14,545 bases of DNA from the NCBI GenBank assembly GCA_007123625.1, contig SKKS01000064.1:1-14545 (forward strand), written 5' to 3'. The stretch comes from Paracoccaceae bacterium (GTDB taxonomy: Bacteria > Pseudomonadota > Alphaproteobacteria > Rhodobacterales > Rhodobacteraceae). This document shows, piece after piece, positions 13,900 to 14,545 of the stretch. Below the pieces are notes generated by a model that was given only the letters and a program-made list of their open reading frames with translations, searched no databases and had not been told where the DNA came from. The translations under genes and the position numbers were made by a program. Position 1 is the stretch's first letter, and the number at the start of each line of letters is the position of its first letter.

Positions 13900-14462
13900 C
13901 CGAGGCGGCTGCGCAGGCCACGCGGTCCGAACTTGACCGCGCGGTTCCTTACATTTGCGCCGCACCGCCGGACAATGCCGAAATCCGGATGCTCTGCCTG
14001 CGCCCCGGCTATGGAGCGCGGCAATTCGTTGACGCGATCGCCGTGACGCACGACCGCGGCATCCCGGGCGAGCGCTGGGAAACGCGGCCCTGGCTGCGCC
14101 TGCCGGATGGCAGCGCGCATCCGGGCATCCAGATCTGCATCCTGTCGCAACGGGTGCTCGATCTGGTGTGGCGGGACCGTGAAAACGTTGTTCACCCCGG
14201 CGATACCTTTGTCGTGGACATGAACTTGGGCGAAGACAATCTTCCTGCGGGTCAGGTGCTGCGCGCTGGGACGGCACGGCTTCAGGTTTCCGCTGTCTTC
14301 AATGACGCCTGCGTGAAATGGAAAGCCCGCTACGGCGCTGCGGCCAAGGACTGGGTCAACGCCCCGGACCACACACCCCTGCGCCTGCGCGGGGTGTTGT
14401 GCAGTGTCGTTCGGGACGGCACCATCCGAAACGGGGACCGATTGGTTAAGCTTCCGGGCTGA
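13896..14462 (+). CDS. MOSC domain-containing protein
   Basis: A 188-residue single-domain protein with the MOSC (molybdenum cofactor sulfurase C-terminal) pattern. It has a strand-rich N-terminal half, L-G-E-D-N-L (111-116), then D-A-C-V-K-W-K-A-R-Y-G with the conserved Cys C139, and L-R-G-V-L-C-S-V-V-R-D-G-x-I-R-x-G-D-R-L near the end. MOSC proteins carry sulfur or bind molybdenum cofactor, as in mARC-type reductases and YiiM. Small stand-alone members are mostly uncharacterised. No iron-sulfur or pterin-enzyme partner is visible here. The ATG lies within the end of recA (4-nt overlap), which implies translational coupling and shared SOS control. GAGG sits just upstream inside recA. Nothing in the sequence links it to DNA repair beyond this arrangement. 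Confidence 0.85.
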   Translation: MTEAAAQATRSELDRAVPYICAAPPDNAEIRMLCLRPGYGARQFVDAIAVTHDRGIPGERWETRPWLRLPDGSAHPGIQICILSQRVLDLVWRDRENVVHPGDTFVVDMNLGEDNLPAGQVLRAGTARLQVSAVFNDACVKWKARYGAAAKDWVNAPDHTPLRLRGVLCSVVRDGTIRNGDRLVKLPG

Positions 14463-14475
14463 GGGGCGGCTGCCG

Positions 14476-14545
14476 TTGGATGGCGCGTTGCCCGAACCGG
14501 TCCCGGGTTCCGCGTTGATCATGCGACTGGCCATGCGAAGCTGGC
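14476..14545 (+). CDS. Possible start of a further gene, cut by the window edge
   Basis: After the MOSC stop, the frame beginning at a TTG (14476) stays open to the end. Its third codon positions are mostly G or C, as in the real genes here (L-D-G-A-L-P-E-P-V-P-G-S-A-L-I-M-R-L-A-M-R-S-W). AGGGG at 14462-14466 could be its ribosome binding site; an ATG at 14521 is an alternative start. Twenty-three codons are too few to name a family. Confidence 0.3.
   Translation, partial: MDGALPEPVPGSALIMRLAMRSW

Noticed and set aside
13312..14277. Long minus-strand open frames opposite recA and the MOSC gene (also 13743-14534)
   Set aside because: The translations show no domain, and the plus-strand proteins are clearly real.
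1..14545. CRISPR array, tRNA/rRNA genes, prophage or defence genes
   Set aside because: No regularly spaced repeats were seen, no cloverleaf was recognised by eye, and every sizeable gene was assigned to housekeeping, envelope or signalling families.

Overview
This is a high-GC chromosomal segment whose gene content and signals point to an alphaproteobacterium of the Rhodobacterales (Rhodobacteraceae/Roseobacteraceae type). The evidence is very high GC at third codon positions, recognisable rhodobacterial proteins (RecA, ClpA, a long FolB, a PPDK-like protein with a divergent ATP half), and an alphaproteobacterial LexA box (GAAC-N7-GAAC) upstream of recA. The assignment comes from reading the sequence, not from a database search.

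Layout. (1) 1-498: the 3' end of a gene that enters from outside the window, apparently a hybrid sensor histidine kinase ending in a receiver domain. (2) 499-1439: a gene-poor stretch with a 5'-truncated IS110-family transposase remnant (about 818-1195), a strong hairpin, and a plausible promoter for the next gene. (3) 1440-3983: a PEP-utilising, pyruvate phosphate dikinase-like protein with intact catalytic His and Cys but a degenerate nucleotide-binding half. (4) 4293-4973: a secreted SleB/CwlJ-type cell wall hydrolase. (5) 5085-8504: folB, folP and glmM, with folP and glmM overlapping by ATGA. They cover two folate steps and UDP-GlcNAc precursor synthesis. FolB carries an extra C-terminal domain of about 150 residues. 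(6) 8567-9190, minus strand: a Pr6Pr-type six-helix membrane protein, convergent with glmM and divergent from recO. (7) 9305-10024: recO. (8) 10281-12605: clpA (GTG start), followed by a clear hairpin terminator. (9) 12832-13899: recA, preceded by a perfect LexA box and a CtrA-like half-site, overlapping by ATGA with a MOSC-domain gene (13896-14462). A further gene may begin at the right edge.

Functionally this is mostly a housekeeping region: DNA repair (recO, recA), proteolysis (clpA), folate and cell wall precursors. I see no CRISPR array, tRNA, rRNA, prophage or defence island. The least ordinary items are the PPDK-like protein with an altered ATP half, the FolB C-terminal domain that looks like a decayed amino-acid-kinase fold, the stacked regulatory sites at recA with a coupled MOSC gene, and a recO that may be translated from a leaderless mRNA.
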